Assembly (NCBI GenBank): GCA_000442125.1
Contig: KE546977.1
Coordinates: forward strand, 1,054,001 to 1,118,000
Origin: Opeltia flavorubescens
Taxonomy: Eukaryota; Ascomycota; Lecanoromycetes; Teloschistales; Teloschistaceae
DNA length: 64,000 nt
Direction: 5' to 3'
In this document: piece after piece, positions 22,550-34,606 of the stretch
Numbering within the stretch: position 1 is the stretch's first letter
How the letters are laid out: each line of letters starts with the position of its first letter
The notes under the pieces: generated by a model
Databases searched by the model: none
What the model was told of the DNA's origin: nothing
The model's input: only the letters and a program-made list of their open reading frames with translations
Program-made: the position numbers and the translations under genes

Positions 22550-23810
22550 ATGCCCGTGATACCTGGAGATCGTCCTCTCACTTCACCTCCTCCGGGGCAA
22601 ACGCCTAATTTTGCCCATCCGCAATCAAATGCATGGCATACCTACGTCACTGCTGCAATCTGCACTGTTATCATTCTCGTTTTCAGTTCCTTGCGTATCT
22701 ACTCAGACCTTCGTATCCGTCAACATCGGACCCGGGATGATTACACCTTCATGCTTTCCACGATTTGCAATCTTGTATACATCAGCCTCGTCATCGCTCT
22801 GCTAAATAAAGGACCATTTGGACACCACAATTGGGAGCTCCACTTGAGTGACTTAAAGAACAGTTCTTTTCTCATGGTGCTCCTGCTGGAGAGCCTCTGG
22901 GGACCGTTCGTTTTTCTTATCAAACTCTCGCTTTTTCAGATGTATCTTCACATTTTCGGAAGACTTCGCTGGATGAAAAAGGCAGTCTACATTGGAATCA
23001 TCGTGAGTGGGTTGTACTACCTCTCTATATCTGTTGCCAGACTGGCAATGTGCGCCCCGAGAGGCAGCGAGACGTATGTCATGTCTGTATCGGCTGCACA
23101 CTGTCGTAGGGTGAAAGTTACTGGAGCCATCACCGGCGGCTTCAACATCCTCAGCGACATTTACCTTCTCATCCTACCGATCCCTGCGGTGCTTGCGCTC
23201 AATAACAACCGCCGGCAGAAATTGGGAATGATAGCCATTTTCATGACTGGCATGCTGTGAGCTACTTCTCTCCGATTCAGTTTCACGTGTCACTTACTAA
23301 AGTTCTCATGAAGTGCGGTCATCGCAAGTATTATGGGGCTCGTTTTTCGCATTCAAGTCAATGGCGTTACGGACGAAACTTGGAAGATCGTGCCTTTCTA
23401 CCTTGCTATGTGGGTTTTGCTGTCTCACATCCGCGCATGCAGCAAGGCTGACTGTTCCTAGTATCATTGAAAACACCTGTGGTCTTGTCGTCCTCTGCAT
23501 GCCAGCCATTGCAAAGATCATTCGACATCGCCGGGGTACAGTCGTGGCAAACCCGGATCGAGCCAACAACAATGCAAACGAGGAAGGAACCCCAGTGCGA
23601 CAAGGGACCCCAATGGGGATGGCGAAATTGCCTACATTGTCCAGTATTCGAAGCAAACTGTCCCGCGGCCGTCTCAATCATGTACGCCAAAGTTCCTACG
23701 ACTCGCAAGCCCAGATCCGTGGCAACAGTTTGGGCAGCAAAGCTTTGGAGGGGGTTCCAGCTGTTCCAGAGGAGAGGTCCATTGAACTAGTAGAGCATCC
23801 CAAGCTCTAA
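22550..23810 (+). CDS. Rhodopsin-domain (SAT4-type) integral membrane protein, 3 exons
   Basis: Exons 22550-23256, 23314-23409, 23462-23810; 383 residues. Hydrophobic helices suggest seven membrane spans: ICTVIILVFSSLRIYSDL near residue 37, LVYISLVIALL, FLIKLSLFQMYLHIF, AVYIGIIVSGLYYLS, then DIYLLILPIPAVLAL, IASIMGLVFRIQ and NTCGLVVLCMPAIAKII. The YLLILPIPA and CMPA motifs are typical of the fungal SAT4/rhodopsin-like family, whose biochemical role is mostly unknown; some members are Pth11-like receptors. The C-terminal about 90 residues are cytoplasmic and Ser/Arg-rich. Intron 2 could have ended at a nearer AG, but that leads to a stop; the chosen TTCCTAG joins IIIENTC in frame. A paralogue lies 5 kb downstream. 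Confidence 0.83.
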
Positions 23811-24572
23811 AGTGCATGTTCAGACCACATCGCTCGCCTAAGAATCAGGTTTCGCATTAACGCACCAACTAATATTTACGATGGATGGATATGTCGTGTT
23901 TCTAGTATTCTCGTCTTTCAGATTGTGGAGTCAGTGTAGCTGCAATGATGGACTTGGTACGGGTGTTGTGAAAAGAGAAGATGCCGACAGTATAGGAATG
24001 AAAGAGGTCATGATAAGGGGAAAAGATTTCATAGCAGGCCAAGGTTGGCGGCCATCTAGCTCACTTGGGTGTATCCTGAGCCTCTATACAGCCAACTACT
24101 AATTTCCTCATCGCTAAATGTCTACAGATACTGGTTGGCTAAATGAAAATTCAACTCTATTCTAAAGATCCATAAACTTTACAGTGCAAAGCCGAGGCAG
24201 GTTCCTAGTGTTTGAAAGTCGCAAGCAAGGAAATCTAAGAGTAGTAGGTTTCAGCTTCAAATGCACTGCGCTCGGTGTTTTTGGAAGTTTTCGAAGAAAT
24301 CAAGAACAGCTAAAATCGAAAAAATGTAGGCCAGAGATTACACCTGTTTCACAATGAGACGATCCTCGCAGAGATCATTGAGTTTCCCAAGAAAATAGTT
24401 CATGTTGAGGAAGCGCACTCGTCGCGCTAAAGAGATTTTCCGCTAAGCTAGCTTCCGTCGGAGATCTTTTCGATATTCCCGGACTTTGTGATTTTACAAT
24501 TCCCTATCATTTCTCACAATCCTTTCACAATTCCTCGATTTAGTAGCTCCTTTCAGAAGCACTGTAGCTGAG
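23811..24572. other. Intergenic upstream of CLF1
   Basis: About 760 bp holding the 3' end of the membrane-protein gene and the CLF1 promoter. Short frames only. Confidence 0.5.
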
Positions 24573-26706
24573 ATGGAGGTCTCACGTGGCCCTCCTAGGG
24601 TCAAGAACAAGGCCGCAGGTACGTGCCCTCCCTATTCTGACCCTGCAAGGTACTGACTTCGTCCAAGCCCCTCAGCAGATCAGCGCCGAGCAGCTTCTCC
24701 GAGAAGCAGTCGATAGGCAAGAACCTGGACTCCAAGCACCCACTCAGCGTTTCGCCGATCTCGAAGAACTCCATGAATTCCAAGGGCGGAAAAGGAAGGA
24801 GTTCGAGGATTATGTGCGAAGAAACCGGATTAACATGAACAATTGGATGCGCTATGCACAATGGGAACTGGAACAGAAAGAGTTTCGCCGGGCAAGGTCA
24901 ATCTTTGAGCGAGCACTGGATGTTGATCCGACCTCGGTTGTGCTGTGGATTCGCTATACCGAGGCTGAGATGAAAAGTCGAAATATTAACCATGCGAGGA
25001 ACCTGTTCGACCGTGCAGTTACAATTCTACCGCGAGTGGACAAGCTTTGGTACAAATATGTCTACATGGAGGAGACTCTGGGTAACGTTGCGGGCACAAG
25101 ACAAGTATTTGAGCGTTGGATGTCATGGGAGCCAGATGAAGCTGCTTGGAGTGCATACATCAAGCTTGAAAAACGGTACAACGAGTTTTCCCGTGCACGA
25201 GCTATATTCGAACGGTTCACGGTCGTTCATCCAGAACCTCGCAATTGGCTCAAATGGGCAAGGTTTGAGGAGGAATATGGCACTAGTGATCTGGTCCGTG
25301 AAGTTTTTGGTGTTGCTATCGAAGCACTAGGCGAGCACTTCATGGACGAAAAGCTATTCATTGCCTACGCACGCTTCGAAGCCAAGCTGAAGGAGTATGA
25401 ACGAGCACGAGCCATCTACAAGTATGCTCTAGACCAGCTTCCACGGTCAAAAGCTATGACCTTGCACAAGGCATATACCACTTTTGAGAAGCAATTTGGA
25501 GATCGAGAAGGGGTTGAGGATGTCATCTTGTCAAAAAGAAGGGTTCAATATGAAGAGCAGGTCAAGGATAATCCGAAGAATTATGATGCCTGGTTCGACT
25601 ATGCGAGGCTCGAGGAGAGTTCCGGTGACCCTGAGCGAGTACGCGATGTTTACGAAAGAGCGATAGCGCAGCTTCCACCAACGCACGAAAAGCGGCATTG
25701 GCGGAGATACATCTACCTCTGGGTCTTTTATGCGACATGGGAGGAAATCGACAATAAAGATGCTGAACGTGCGCGACAAATATACCAGGAATGTCTGAAA
25801 CTCGTACCCCACAAGAAATTCACGTTTGCCAAGATCTGGATAATGAAGGCACAGTTTGAAATTCGGCAAATGCAACTCCAGTCAGCAAGAAAGACACTCG
25901 GTCAAGCAATCGGGATGTGCCCCAAAGATAAGCTCTTCAAAGGCTACATTGAGATGGAGCTCAAGCTCTTTGAGTTTGTTCGATGTCGGACCTTGTACGA
26001 GAAGCAAATCGAATGGAATCCTGCAAATTGTCAAGCATGGATCAAGTTTGCCGAGCTTGAGAGAGGGCTCGATGACCTTGAACGAGCTCGAGCCATCTTT
26101 GAGCTCGCTGTAGATCAACCGGTCCTCGACATGCCTGAGTTACTCTGGAAGGCATATATCGACTTCGAGGAAGAAGAGGGTGAGTATGACCGAACACGAC
26201 AACTCTATGAACGACTGCTTGATAAGACGGACCATGTCAAGGTCTGGATCAGCTATGCACATTTCGAAATCAATGTACCGGATGAGGCTGAGGAGGCGGC
26301 AGAAGAAGAGGAAGATCGACCGATTAGTGAAGAGGCGAAACAGCGGTCACGCAAAGTATTTGAACGGGCTTACAAGAGTATGAAGGAGAAAGATCTGAAA
26401 GAAGAGGTAAGTGTGATTACGGCGCGTGGTACTAAGCACGTGCAGCAGCTGACTTGTCTGCAGCGGGTGGCTTTACTCAATGCCTGGAAATCATTCGAAA
26501 ATACACATGGGTCCGCGGAAGACATTGAACGGGTCGAGAAGCAAATGCCAAGGAAAGTCAAGAAGAGGAGGAAGTTGGATGACGACAGCTTCGAAGAGTA
26601 TATGGACTATGTTTTCCCTGCAGACGATGAGTCCACCGCCAAGCTCTCCAAGCTACTCCAGATGGCCCATGCCTGGAAGCAGCAGGGAGAAAACGGTCTG
26701 GGATGA
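24573..26706 (+). CDS. CLF1: Pre-mRNA splicing factor CLF1 (crooked neck), 3 exons
   Basis: Spliceosome assembly protein of the Prp19/NTC complex that bridges subunits while the active spliceosome forms. Exons 24573-24618 ([15 protein letters not shown]), 24668-26406, 26464-26706; 675 residues, against about 680 in the family. The body is a row of HAT repeats about 34 residues apart, with recurring [27 protein letters not shown] and ARQIYQECL segments. The opening [15 protein letters not shown] and [20 protein letters not shown] are diagnostic. Intron 2 (26407-26463, 57 nt) is in frame and free of stops, so it can be mistaken for coding sequence; its GTAAGT donor, CTGAC branch and TGCAG acceptor, and the resulting [12 protein letters not shown] join, argue that it is spliced. 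An acidic [15 protein letters not shown] insert precedes it. Confidence 0.94.
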
Positions 26707-28434
26707 TTACGCGATCTATTTGCCAACGGCTATCTGCTAGCACAACGTTGGAGACTCATACCAAATTCTCGCCCATCATCCACGTTGATGATAGCATACC
26801 ATCGCCGGGGGCAGAGTATCGAGGGAAATTCCCGTTACTAGTCAGGTAGACTAGAGAAGCTGGAGTCTGAAGACGTGTAGGAGTGAATGTAGTATGATTG
26901 GCAAGGCAGTCTGTCGTCGTTGTCTTAAAGCCACCATTGGCGCGCGTTTATGGGAGGTCGCCTTATCGGTACATGTCCTCCGAAACTCTGGACTATATTG
27001 TCTTTCGCTTCGCCTTGCAACGGCACGAAGCTTACTCATTCTCAAGCATCTACTCTCCATAGAATCTTCCGACACCTTCGAAGCGGTAAAACATCCGCTT
27101 TCTACCTCCTGCCAAGGTCGATCAGTATTCTTCGTTCCTGCAGGTACTCGAGTTGAGTTGCGACCCAGGAGCCGATTCGCCCTGGCGCATATCGGATCGC
27201 TGACGGCGGGTCAAAGGTCAGGGTCAACTGACGCTCCTTCTCGTACCACAATATCAAGGGAACGAGTCCTGTCATACATATCTCGACCGATGTCTTCCTT
27301 TGCACTTATCTCTGTGATCCGATAGTTCCGGAAGTCGTGAATTGTTTTGCGACGATTACCGTCTGCGCGTTTGGTGTAATTCCACGACAATCGCTTGGTC
27401 CCGGATCGATCCTCCCCCTTGGTTATGTTTATAATGTGCTCCGCTCATTCTATTTGCGCTCCCTTCACATTTTGACCCGGCCATCCACCGCCAGCTTTGG
27501 CTCCCGCGTGGGTTCGGAGAATTCTTTATCTTCGTCACAGACTGTTAATCTTACGATTGGGAGCCAGGACTGGATAAAGTGGGTCACTTGCCAGCTGACT
27601 CGTTTCTGAGAGAAACAATCTTATCAAACGAGACGCGGCCCGATCCTTTTCAACCCTCGCCCCACGTTTTGTCTACGCGGCAACAGCATCATCCAGGTGG
27701 TACATCAATCACGTCATAGATGGATGTCGTTGTATCACAGTGTCCGTCCACCGAATGACAGCCTGGTTATCATCGGAAAAGCCTGATGACTTCCGACCTA
27801 TCCAAAGTCATCGTTCTTTTCTCCTCCTCTGCCGTGTTCCACATCAACATAGATTTGGGTGCCTGGCTTTCGAAATGCTGATCGTATGTAGATCGACTCA
27901 GTGCTTTTCTAGAAACAAACATGGTCGTTGTTTCATCGTAGATCGCGATGTTCCTGGCCAATGCTGTTGTCACACTACACGGACACCAATGCAGAACACC
28001 ATGCATCTCCAAACTCAGCCACTACAGGACTATTGTATAGTGCCATCTAGCGATTGCTTCGGCCGTGTAGTGTAGGTAGCGTAGGTGGCTGCAATGCTGA
28101 CAGGATGATATGACAAGCATTATCAGGCGTACCAATCGCGCTACTGTTGGATCCTGCACCTAGTCCTCACGACAGCGGTGTACATCGGGCATGTTTTCAA
28201 CATCGGAGTGAGAGCACCGTCGAATCATCACCGGCGAATGGAGAGTCATAGATAGCTAAAGTCCCGTGGGGTACACAAGGATCCCATGCTGGGATTATTG
28301 TCACACTGCCGATCCATATCTCAAGATGTCATTAAGGTTGACCGTTATGGCAGCCCTTGCTTCTGAGGATTGGTGTACCATGCTGTATATCAGGCCTGGT
28401 CATTCTATGCAAAGGTTTGCCATCTTTTGCAGAC
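26707..28434. other. Gene-poor stretch
   Basis: About 1.7 kb between two plus-strand genes. Frames of 60-143 codons occur on both strands (the largest at 26894-27325) but show no family similarity, domain pattern or convincing splice joins, and I treat them as chance. A decayed gene is possible. Confidence 0.45.
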
Positions 28435-29939
28435 ATGAGTGCTTCCCTACCGGCCCTCCAGCCTCCTGCCGGTTTGCAGTCAAATTTTGAAGACCCCCAT
28501 TCCCGCATCTCGCTCACTGTGATCCCTTGTGCAGCTATCGTGGGTTTCATGATCATCTTTGTATTCATGAGAATGTACACAAAGGTGTATATCCTCAAGT
28601 CCGTGGGATGGGATGATTGTACGCTGAAGGCTTTCTACATCGATGTCACAGAGTACTAATACAGCACAGATACATGCATGTTTGCAGCAGTATGTCAAAT
28701 GTACATCAGAAACCNCGAGCAAAACTCATGCAGCGTCTCAGATATCCTCGGTCATCTTCCTCGGCTTCTTGATGGCATGTAAGAGCATCCAGCCAAGCCC
28801 CAACGATCCTTGCTGAATGACTATCCAGTATACGAGTATGGCTTTGGCGTTCATCAATGGGACATCACTCAAGAGTATCTAATGGGTCTTATGTCAAAGG
28901 TTGGCTAAAATAATTCCCATCACCTTAGCCATCTATTAAGCTGCCATCTCAGGAGGGAAAATGTCTCTCCGCACTGTGGGGACCAACCATGTTCTTCACG
29001 AAGCTTTCACTCTTACTCCTTTACTACCGGATATTTGCACCGGACCGTGTCACCAAATACCTTGTTTTCTTCGGCATCTTCTATTGCTTCATCTTGTATA
29101 CGTCTTTTTTGCTGCTCACCTTCCTGCTATGCCAATCTCTACTCACGCTTTCATGCCAACATCAATGGGACATGTTCCTTCTTACGACGAGTGGCCTCAA
29201 CGTTGCTAGCGATGCTTATCTACTCATTATACCCCTGGCGGCCGTGGCGAAGCTTCACATGCCGACGAAACAGAAACTTGAAGTCTCGGCAGTGTTCTTC
29301 GCAGGCATGCTGTAAGTGCTTATCCAGCTTTGGCTTTCGATATGGAAGAGCTACTAACATTGTAGCACAGAGCCTGCCTTTCAGGAGTCCTCGCCCTCTA
29401 CTACCGCATCCAACTCCTCTACGTTCAAGATCTCACCTGGCATTTCACCCCTTTGCTCGTGTTCACGTATGTCCTATCTTCCTCCCATTTTTCCATTTCT
29501 TGATACTAGCATCCCGCTGACATGCCGATTTTTCACTCTCAGTGTCCTAGAAATCAACACCGGCATCATCGTCAGCTGCATGCCTACCATGCCCGCCCTC
29601 ATCCACGATACTCGCTCCCAATTCTCCCCAAGCAGCAAGAGACGCAGACCCAAGAGCATTCGACCGACTCTGACTTCTAAAATGTCGACGAATGAGGGGA
29701 AAATTATTCTCCCCCCTCCCATTGCAGGGTCTCGACATCAACATCATCAAAGGCAACCTTCACATAATAACAGTAGTGGTGAGAGGAGGCAGGTCAGATT
29801 CAATATCCCGGACTGGCAGCCTGTAGAGTTAGATTCTAGGCCGTTGAGGGCCATGGAGGAGGCTAGAGTGGTGAGCCCGAGGAGTCATTTTTCGGATGAT
29901 TCCGAGGATGGGAGGGGGAGTTATGGGTGGTTGACTTGA
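28435..29939 (+). CDS. Second rhodopsin-domain (SAT4-type) membrane protein, 7 exons
   Basis: Exons 28435-28618, 28670-28689, 28742-28778, 28829-28899, 28953-29311, 29371-29466, 29543-29939; 387 residues. Joined exons give SVGWDDYTCMFAA, then YEYGFGVHQWDITQEYLMGL, a loop motif highly typical of the family, then SALWGPTMFFTKLSLLLLYY, DAYLLIIPLAAVAKL, CLSGVLALYYRIQ and NTGIIVSCMPTMPALI. Seven membrane spans are likely, with a polar C-terminal tail. Exon 2 is only 20 nt and exon 3 is 37 nt. The donor of intron 4 (GTTGGC) is weak but the join is in frame. An ambiguous base at 28715 lies in intron 2. The tail sequence is unlike that of the upstream paralogue at 22550-23810, so this is not a recent duplicate. 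Confidence 0.83.
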
Positions 29940-30854
29940 AGTGATTGCAGAATTCCTGGTGTGTATGAGTATGAGGTGGGTATTCTCGGTTTTGGGGGTA
30001 GGGTTTTTGATGATCTCTGTTCTGTCCTCGATACGTTTATGAGATCGGTCTTTGGATTACGTTGGGCATGAGGCGCGAGGTAGCGTTTTTATTTCGATTC
30101 CCATGGTTTTGATTCAATGCAATGGTACCATTGAGCTGTTCAAGAGGAACAGTGCAACTTATACTCGACTAAACGTTGTGGGCATGCTATCCTTAATGAT
30201 ATAGACCAGAACGATCATATCTACTATCACGATAGTTGATTTCACTATGATTCATTACCCGGTTCGGACACTCTGCTCGAACTCTGCCCATCACCAAATA
30301 CACCCATCAGAAAACATAAGCAATGCCTTCAATTCCACGCTCTATCAATCAAACATAGCTATATATGAAACTCATTCCCTAAGCACCATCATCAGTGACT
30401 GTTACACCTACGCATTTGAAGTGAAGATGACTCGTATCTCTCACGCGGAAATACCAGGCGCCAAGAATTTACATCAGATCAAGTGTAGATTAAATTGAGG
30501 TGTCGACATCCGGGTTCCTCCCGGCTCTGCTAATGGCAGAACGACAGGAAATAGACCGTCTGGTAAAATGCACTCATGTTGGATCATCATTTCAAAGGAG
30601 AAGGACCAGGAGGAATAATAGATCTAGGGAAAGCGAAATTATGTTCTGTGCTTACAAGATAGAGAGTGATAGGCACAAAGTATCATGAATCAGAACAGCA
30701 GAGACCACGTTCTCGCTTTCGTTTTCGAACTACATGCGCTGGGGAAGAGGCGTGTCGATGGTGTGCTCCAGATGGACTTTCGAGAAGAGTGATTCCAAGC
30801 TGTGATAGGATGGACTCAGCCTGCCGTGTTTATCAAGATAAAGGGGTTTCAAAC
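29940..30854. other. Intergenic between convergent genes
   Basis: About 915 bp, AT-rich from 30150 to 30700, with a few short plus-strand frames and no recognised feature. Confidence 0.5.
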
Positions 30855-32336
30855 TTACTGGCTACTCTTCGGCTCAGCTGTCAAGATACTACGAGGGGGC
30901 TTGTACTCCTCCAGTATACTCCCAATATACTTATCCCATTTCTCCTTCCCTGGACCTTCGGGGAGCGTTTTGCCCTCTACTTCCTCGAACGCGGCTCGAT
31001 TTTCCTTGAGCCTGTTCCAATCCTCTGGTGTGATCTCTGATTTATCATATATCAGCTTTCCTTTGTACGGTAGACCGACAGGAAAGTGATTGCTGAACTT
31101 TGAGGAAGGTCGCTCAAGGTTCTCTGCAAAAGAGGATGTGCGCATTTGGAGGAAACGTTCGCGGGACTTGTAGCGCTGCCATGCAATCTTTGTGCGCTGC
31201 TCATCTTCTTCGGCTTTGACGCGGTTCATGATCTCTTGGCTGGCTTGGACTTGCTCATTCCAGCGTCTCGCAGCTTCTTCTTCGGTTTCGGGTTCGGGAT
31301 TAGGCTCGGTGGATGGAAAAGTGCGAGTGCCTTCCTCGATCTCGCGGACTAGTTTCTCCACGCGGGTTTCATTGAGCGGTATAGGTTTTTTGCCAGCCTT
31401 TTCGCGCAGGGCGTTTTCGGCGATGATCGGCAAGTTCTCCTTGGCTTTTTTCTCTTGTCTTGCAAAGCCTACGAGGGCCCTGAGAAACTTGTCACACGCA
31501 CGTTCAGCTGTGTTGGCTTCCTTTCTGTTGGGGTAGTGCCATTGCTCATTCGATTTGCCTCCTTCACGGGTTCTTTTGATGGTGGTGTAGGAATAGAATT
31601 GGCCCTGAGCACTGGCTGTCTCACACTTGGTGCAGCCTGGGACTTTGTGACCAGGGGCACCGAGGAGTTCCACATAGCCTTCGTATAGAGTGTCGATATC
31701 TTCTTGTCTGATGGGACGCCTTGGCGGTGTTCCTTCTCTATCCAAGATTGAGCGACGTTCTCTATCGCGAAGTTGTTCAACGAGTGCTGGTCCAGCGAGG
31801 TAAGCGTCATAGATATCCTCGTCTCTGATAAGGCCACAACGGCGAGCTTCTTGGTGCTTCAACAATTCGTCTACGCGGCGCTGGCTCCACTCAGAATAAG
31901 ATAATGCAATCTGGTCTGGTAGCTCAGACCAGAGATCTTCAGCTTCTGCTGAGGGCTCAACATTCTGTGCCTCTTCCCACTCTTCCCTGCCATTCTTCCG
32001 GCGTTGTGGATGGTCATTGATATACCAGATTTCGCCTCGATCGACAACAGGCCGGGTTTCTTTCACACCATAAGGATCGGTGACCCCGAACGGATCGTCG
32101 GCTATGTTGTCAGGCGGGGTTTCAGGGCCAATGACGGCACTTGAAGGCAAGCTTGCATCAAAGATCGAGAGAGGAATAGTGTTTTGTATTGATTGGTTGT
32201 CATGATCGTTGCGGATTGTGGATTGATCGCGGGGTGGTATTGAGGGGACGGGTAAATTTGCCAAAATAGGGCGGCTCAGCCCTATTTCTGCCTGTCCACG
32301 CACAGGAAGCTTTGTTTTCGACTTCTTCGGTGGCAT
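30855..32336 (-). CDS. Uncharacterised fungal protein (493 residues)
   Basis: Single-exon frame starting at MPPKKSKTKL; an in-frame ATG at 32381 would add 15 residues of unlikely character. The N-terminus is basic, the next 90 residues are Pro-rich and probably disordered, and from about residue 120 the protein is charged and helical (WSQRRVDELLKHQEARRCGL, then YLAGPALVEQLRDRERRSIL). There is a CxxC pair in a loop (VPGCTKCETASA) and a Glu-rich coiled region near residues 330-400. The C-terminal third has a conserved-looking LPYKGKLIYDKSEITPEDWN segment. No signal peptide or membrane helix. I do not recognise the family. Long length, lack of repeats and coding-like composition support a real gene. 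Confidence 0.72.
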   Translation of the reverse strand: MPPKKSKTKLPVRGQAEIGLSRPILANLPVPSIPPRDQSTIRNDHDNQSIQNTIPLSIFDASLPSSAVIGPETPPDNIADDPFGVTDPYGVKETRPVVDRGEIWYINDHPQRRKNGREEWEEAQNVEPSAEAEDLWSELPDQIALSYSEWSQRRVDELLKHQEARRCGLIRDEDIYDAYLAGPALVEQLRDRERRSILDREGTPPRRPIRQEDIDTLYEGYVELLGAPGHKVPGCTKCETASAQGQFYSYTTIKRTREGGKSNEQWHYPNRKEANTAERACDKFLRALVGFARQEKKAKENLPIIAENALREKAGKKPIPLNETRVEKLVREIEEGTRTFPSTEPNPEPETEEEAARRWNEQVQASQEIMNRVKAEEDEQRTKIAWQRYKSRERFLQMRTSSFAENLERPSSKFSNHFPVGLPYKGKLIYDKSEITPEDWNRLKENRAAFEEVEGKTLPEGPGKEKWDKYIGSILEEYKPPRSILTAEPKSSQ

Positions 32337-32629
32337 CTTTCCGCACCACACCAAGAGGTGAGTGATTGTGAAATGTTGCACTCATAATGACTTATTGGTA
32401 TGTTCTTATGCCTCCTAGGCGGGGCTAGTGGATAAAGCGCTGATCACATTCGCAGGATGCGCTAAAACCTTGTGACGCGCGCCTAGTACGGTGACCATGA
32501 CTAATCCCGCAAGTTTAATGGCAGGGATGCCCAAACATCAATTTAGGGCTTGGCTGGGAGGGTCATTTGATGATAATTTGAAGTCGGAGACCTTTGCCGC
32601 TTGGCTGAATTCAACAAGTTTGGATCACT
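32337..32629. promoter_or_regulatory. Head-to-head region before the zinc-finger gene
   Basis: About 290 bp between divergent start codons, so both promoters are here. A plus-strand frame from 32491 runs into the zinc-finger gene start in another frame and is taken as chance. Confidence 0.4.
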
Positions 32630-33895
32630 ATGTCCACCAATATGTCAGACTCACCTCCAGGATCACCACTCTCATCCCACGCCTCCAGTGAATTTCCAGA
32701 GGATATCCGCACTGAGGATCGAGAGCCAAGCATGGACTATTCAGGTGACCAAGCTGATACTCATCTGATACCTCCTTCAAAGCGACGTAAAACAGGTCAA
32801 ACCTCGTTTCGATCAACTTCAATCACTCCTTTCGAAGCCGAAGAAGACCCTGGCGATATCTCATCAGACACATCCGGCTCAATACCTGCCTCTGAGCTTG
32901 GAGCCATCGATGATGACCATCATGAGCAAGTCACTATTTGCAGGTGGGAAGGCTGTCTAGCAGGCGACCTTGGGAATATGGATGAATTGGTGCAGCACAT
33001 CCATAACGACCACATAAGTCCAAGACAGAAGAAATGGACTTGCCAATGGGTTGGCTGTCAGAGGCAAGGCAGCGAGCACGCTAGCGGCTACGCATTGAGG
33101 GGACATATGCGGTCTCATACCAAGGAAAAGCCATTCATCTGTTTCCTACCAGGTAAGCATCCAGTCACCACATATGAACTTTTTTGGTGCTAATATCGCT
33201 CCATCTCAGAGTGTGACCGTTCTTTTACCCGCTCAGATGCCCTTGCCAAGCACCTACGCACAGTACACGAAACCGACAACCTGAAACCCTCAGATCCAGT
33301 TCCCAAAGGTCACAGTTCAATGCAGAAGCCTCAGAGGCTAAAGCTCGTCTTTAATTCGAAGCCTCCTGCTTCTGAAACCACAGAAGCATTATCCTCACCA
33401 TATCCGAACGACGTCAAACCAGATGTCGTAGATCAAGACGATGACGCCACTCTACCCAGAACGGGCTCTCCCTCGCCAATGCCTGACGATCTCAACTGGA
33501 CCGAGGAAGAACTAAAGATGTCACCATACGACTTGTTTCGTAAGTTACGCCGTGAAGTGCATTGGCTCGAACACGATGTGGCGCCAGCCCTCAAAGCCGA
33601 AAATGAACGCCTCGAACAGAAGAAGCTGGAGGAATGGCAGAAAAAGGAACTCGCTTTTGTGAATTGGACGGAAGCAGAGTTGGCATTGGCGTATCGGAAT
33701 GGCCAACCTGAGGATGAAGTTGTCCGGCTGCAGCGGGAGTTCTGCCCTCCATGCCCACTCCCAATTACTGGACCGACGCCTTGGTATCGCGAGGAAACTT
33801 CAGAGGGGGAACAAGGTACGAAAACTGAACGGAGCGAAGTAATCAAAAACATTAGCGAGCAAGGACCGGGGCCTCATCTTCAGACTGATGTCTGA
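32630..33895 (+). CDS. C2H2 zinc-finger protein, possibly INO80 subunit Iec1-like, 2 exons
   Basis: Exons 32630-33152 and 33210-33895; 402 residues. Three clustered zinc fingers of the GLI/YY1 style: CRWEGC...HIHNDH near residue 103, CQWVGC...HMRSH near 142, and CFLPEC...HLRTVH near 170. The third is interrupted by the intron after its first Cys, which supports the splice (LPG|GTAAGC ... CTCAG|AG). An acidic, Ser-rich N-terminus carries the basic patch PPSKRRKTG. The C-terminal half has no fingers but has a helical, acidic-basic segment (DLFRKLRREVHWLEHDVAPA, then KKLEEWQKKELAFVNWTEAE) that looks like a protein-binding helix. Finger layout resembles S. pombe Iec1, a YY1-like INO80 subunit, but this is only a suggestion. 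A second ATG four codons in (MSDSPP) is an equally good start. Confidence 0.82.
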
Positions 33896-34252
33896 AGGAT
33901 GAAGGGGAAAGGGGGAAAAGGGGGTAAGAATTTGGGGTGTTTTTCTGGCATTTGATTCCTTACAGGGGCGCATAGGATATTGGTTCCGAATGAGATACCC
34001 CAAACTAAGAAAGAGGAAGCGTATGCCTTCAATTTTCTTCTGGCATCAGACATAGACTCTCCACTCTTTCATGAGCAAGATCTGATTAGGCTAAATTGAA
34101 ATTAGGATTTTCAAATGCATTCTTGATCTGTCTTCTTGAACTCTGGAGCTGAGAAATGTATGACTAGATGTCTAATCTCATTGCTGTATCTCCCTGCACT
34201 GAGAAAAATCGGCCTGCGTGTGGTAGATCTTCGATCACTCGCTGATATAGGA
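33896..34252. other. Intergenic between convergent genes
   Basis: About 360 bp with a purine-rich run just after 33895. Holds 3' ends only. Confidence 0.5.
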
Positions 34253-34591
34253 CTAGGTAGCTTCCTCCTGTTCAATATCCCATTCGAGCAAATAGTCCTT
34301 AAGACCTCGAAATTCACATTCCGTTTTACACGCCCACAGGGTTTCCAGTTTGGCGGCTCGCACCCATACCAAAGCATCTTCTATGGCCCTATCGATGTGG
34401 GCTAGGCATTGAGGCAGCCTTCTCCTTGATACTTGTGGAACCGTACTAAGACCCGCCATCTTTGATTCGAGAGTCCTGAATGAATTCTCCCAAACTGGGT
34501 ATCGACCGACCAGTGATCTCAGAAGCTGTTCTCGTTCTTCCTCGCCGCTATAGTAATGGCTAAGCAAATAGCAATCGTCCCATAATATCAT
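34253..34591 (-). CDS. Small hypothetical ORF next to the YAR1-like gene
   Basis: A frame of about 112 residues from MILWDDCYLLSHYYSGEEER, lying immediately downstream of the YAR1-like stop codon on the same strand. It has balanced, protein-like composition (SLVGRYPVWENSFRTLESKM, then LDYL-like helix KDYLLEWDIEQEEAT) but no family that I recognise. The tight spacing leaves almost no promoter, which is unusual for a fungal gene. It could be a separate small gene, a fragment, or chance. Confidence 0.3.
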   Translation of the reverse strand: MILWDDCYLLSHYYSGEEEREQLLRSLVGRYPVWENSFRTLESKMAGLSTVPQVSRRRLPQCLAHIDRAIEDALVWVRAAKLETLWACKTECEFRGLKDYLLEWDIEQEEAT

Positions 34592-34606
34592 GTCATATTC
34601 AGTCAA

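Noticed and set aside
26894-27325. 143-codon plus-strand frame as a gene
   Set aside because: No family similarity, odd composition, and overlapping minus-strand frames of similar quality.
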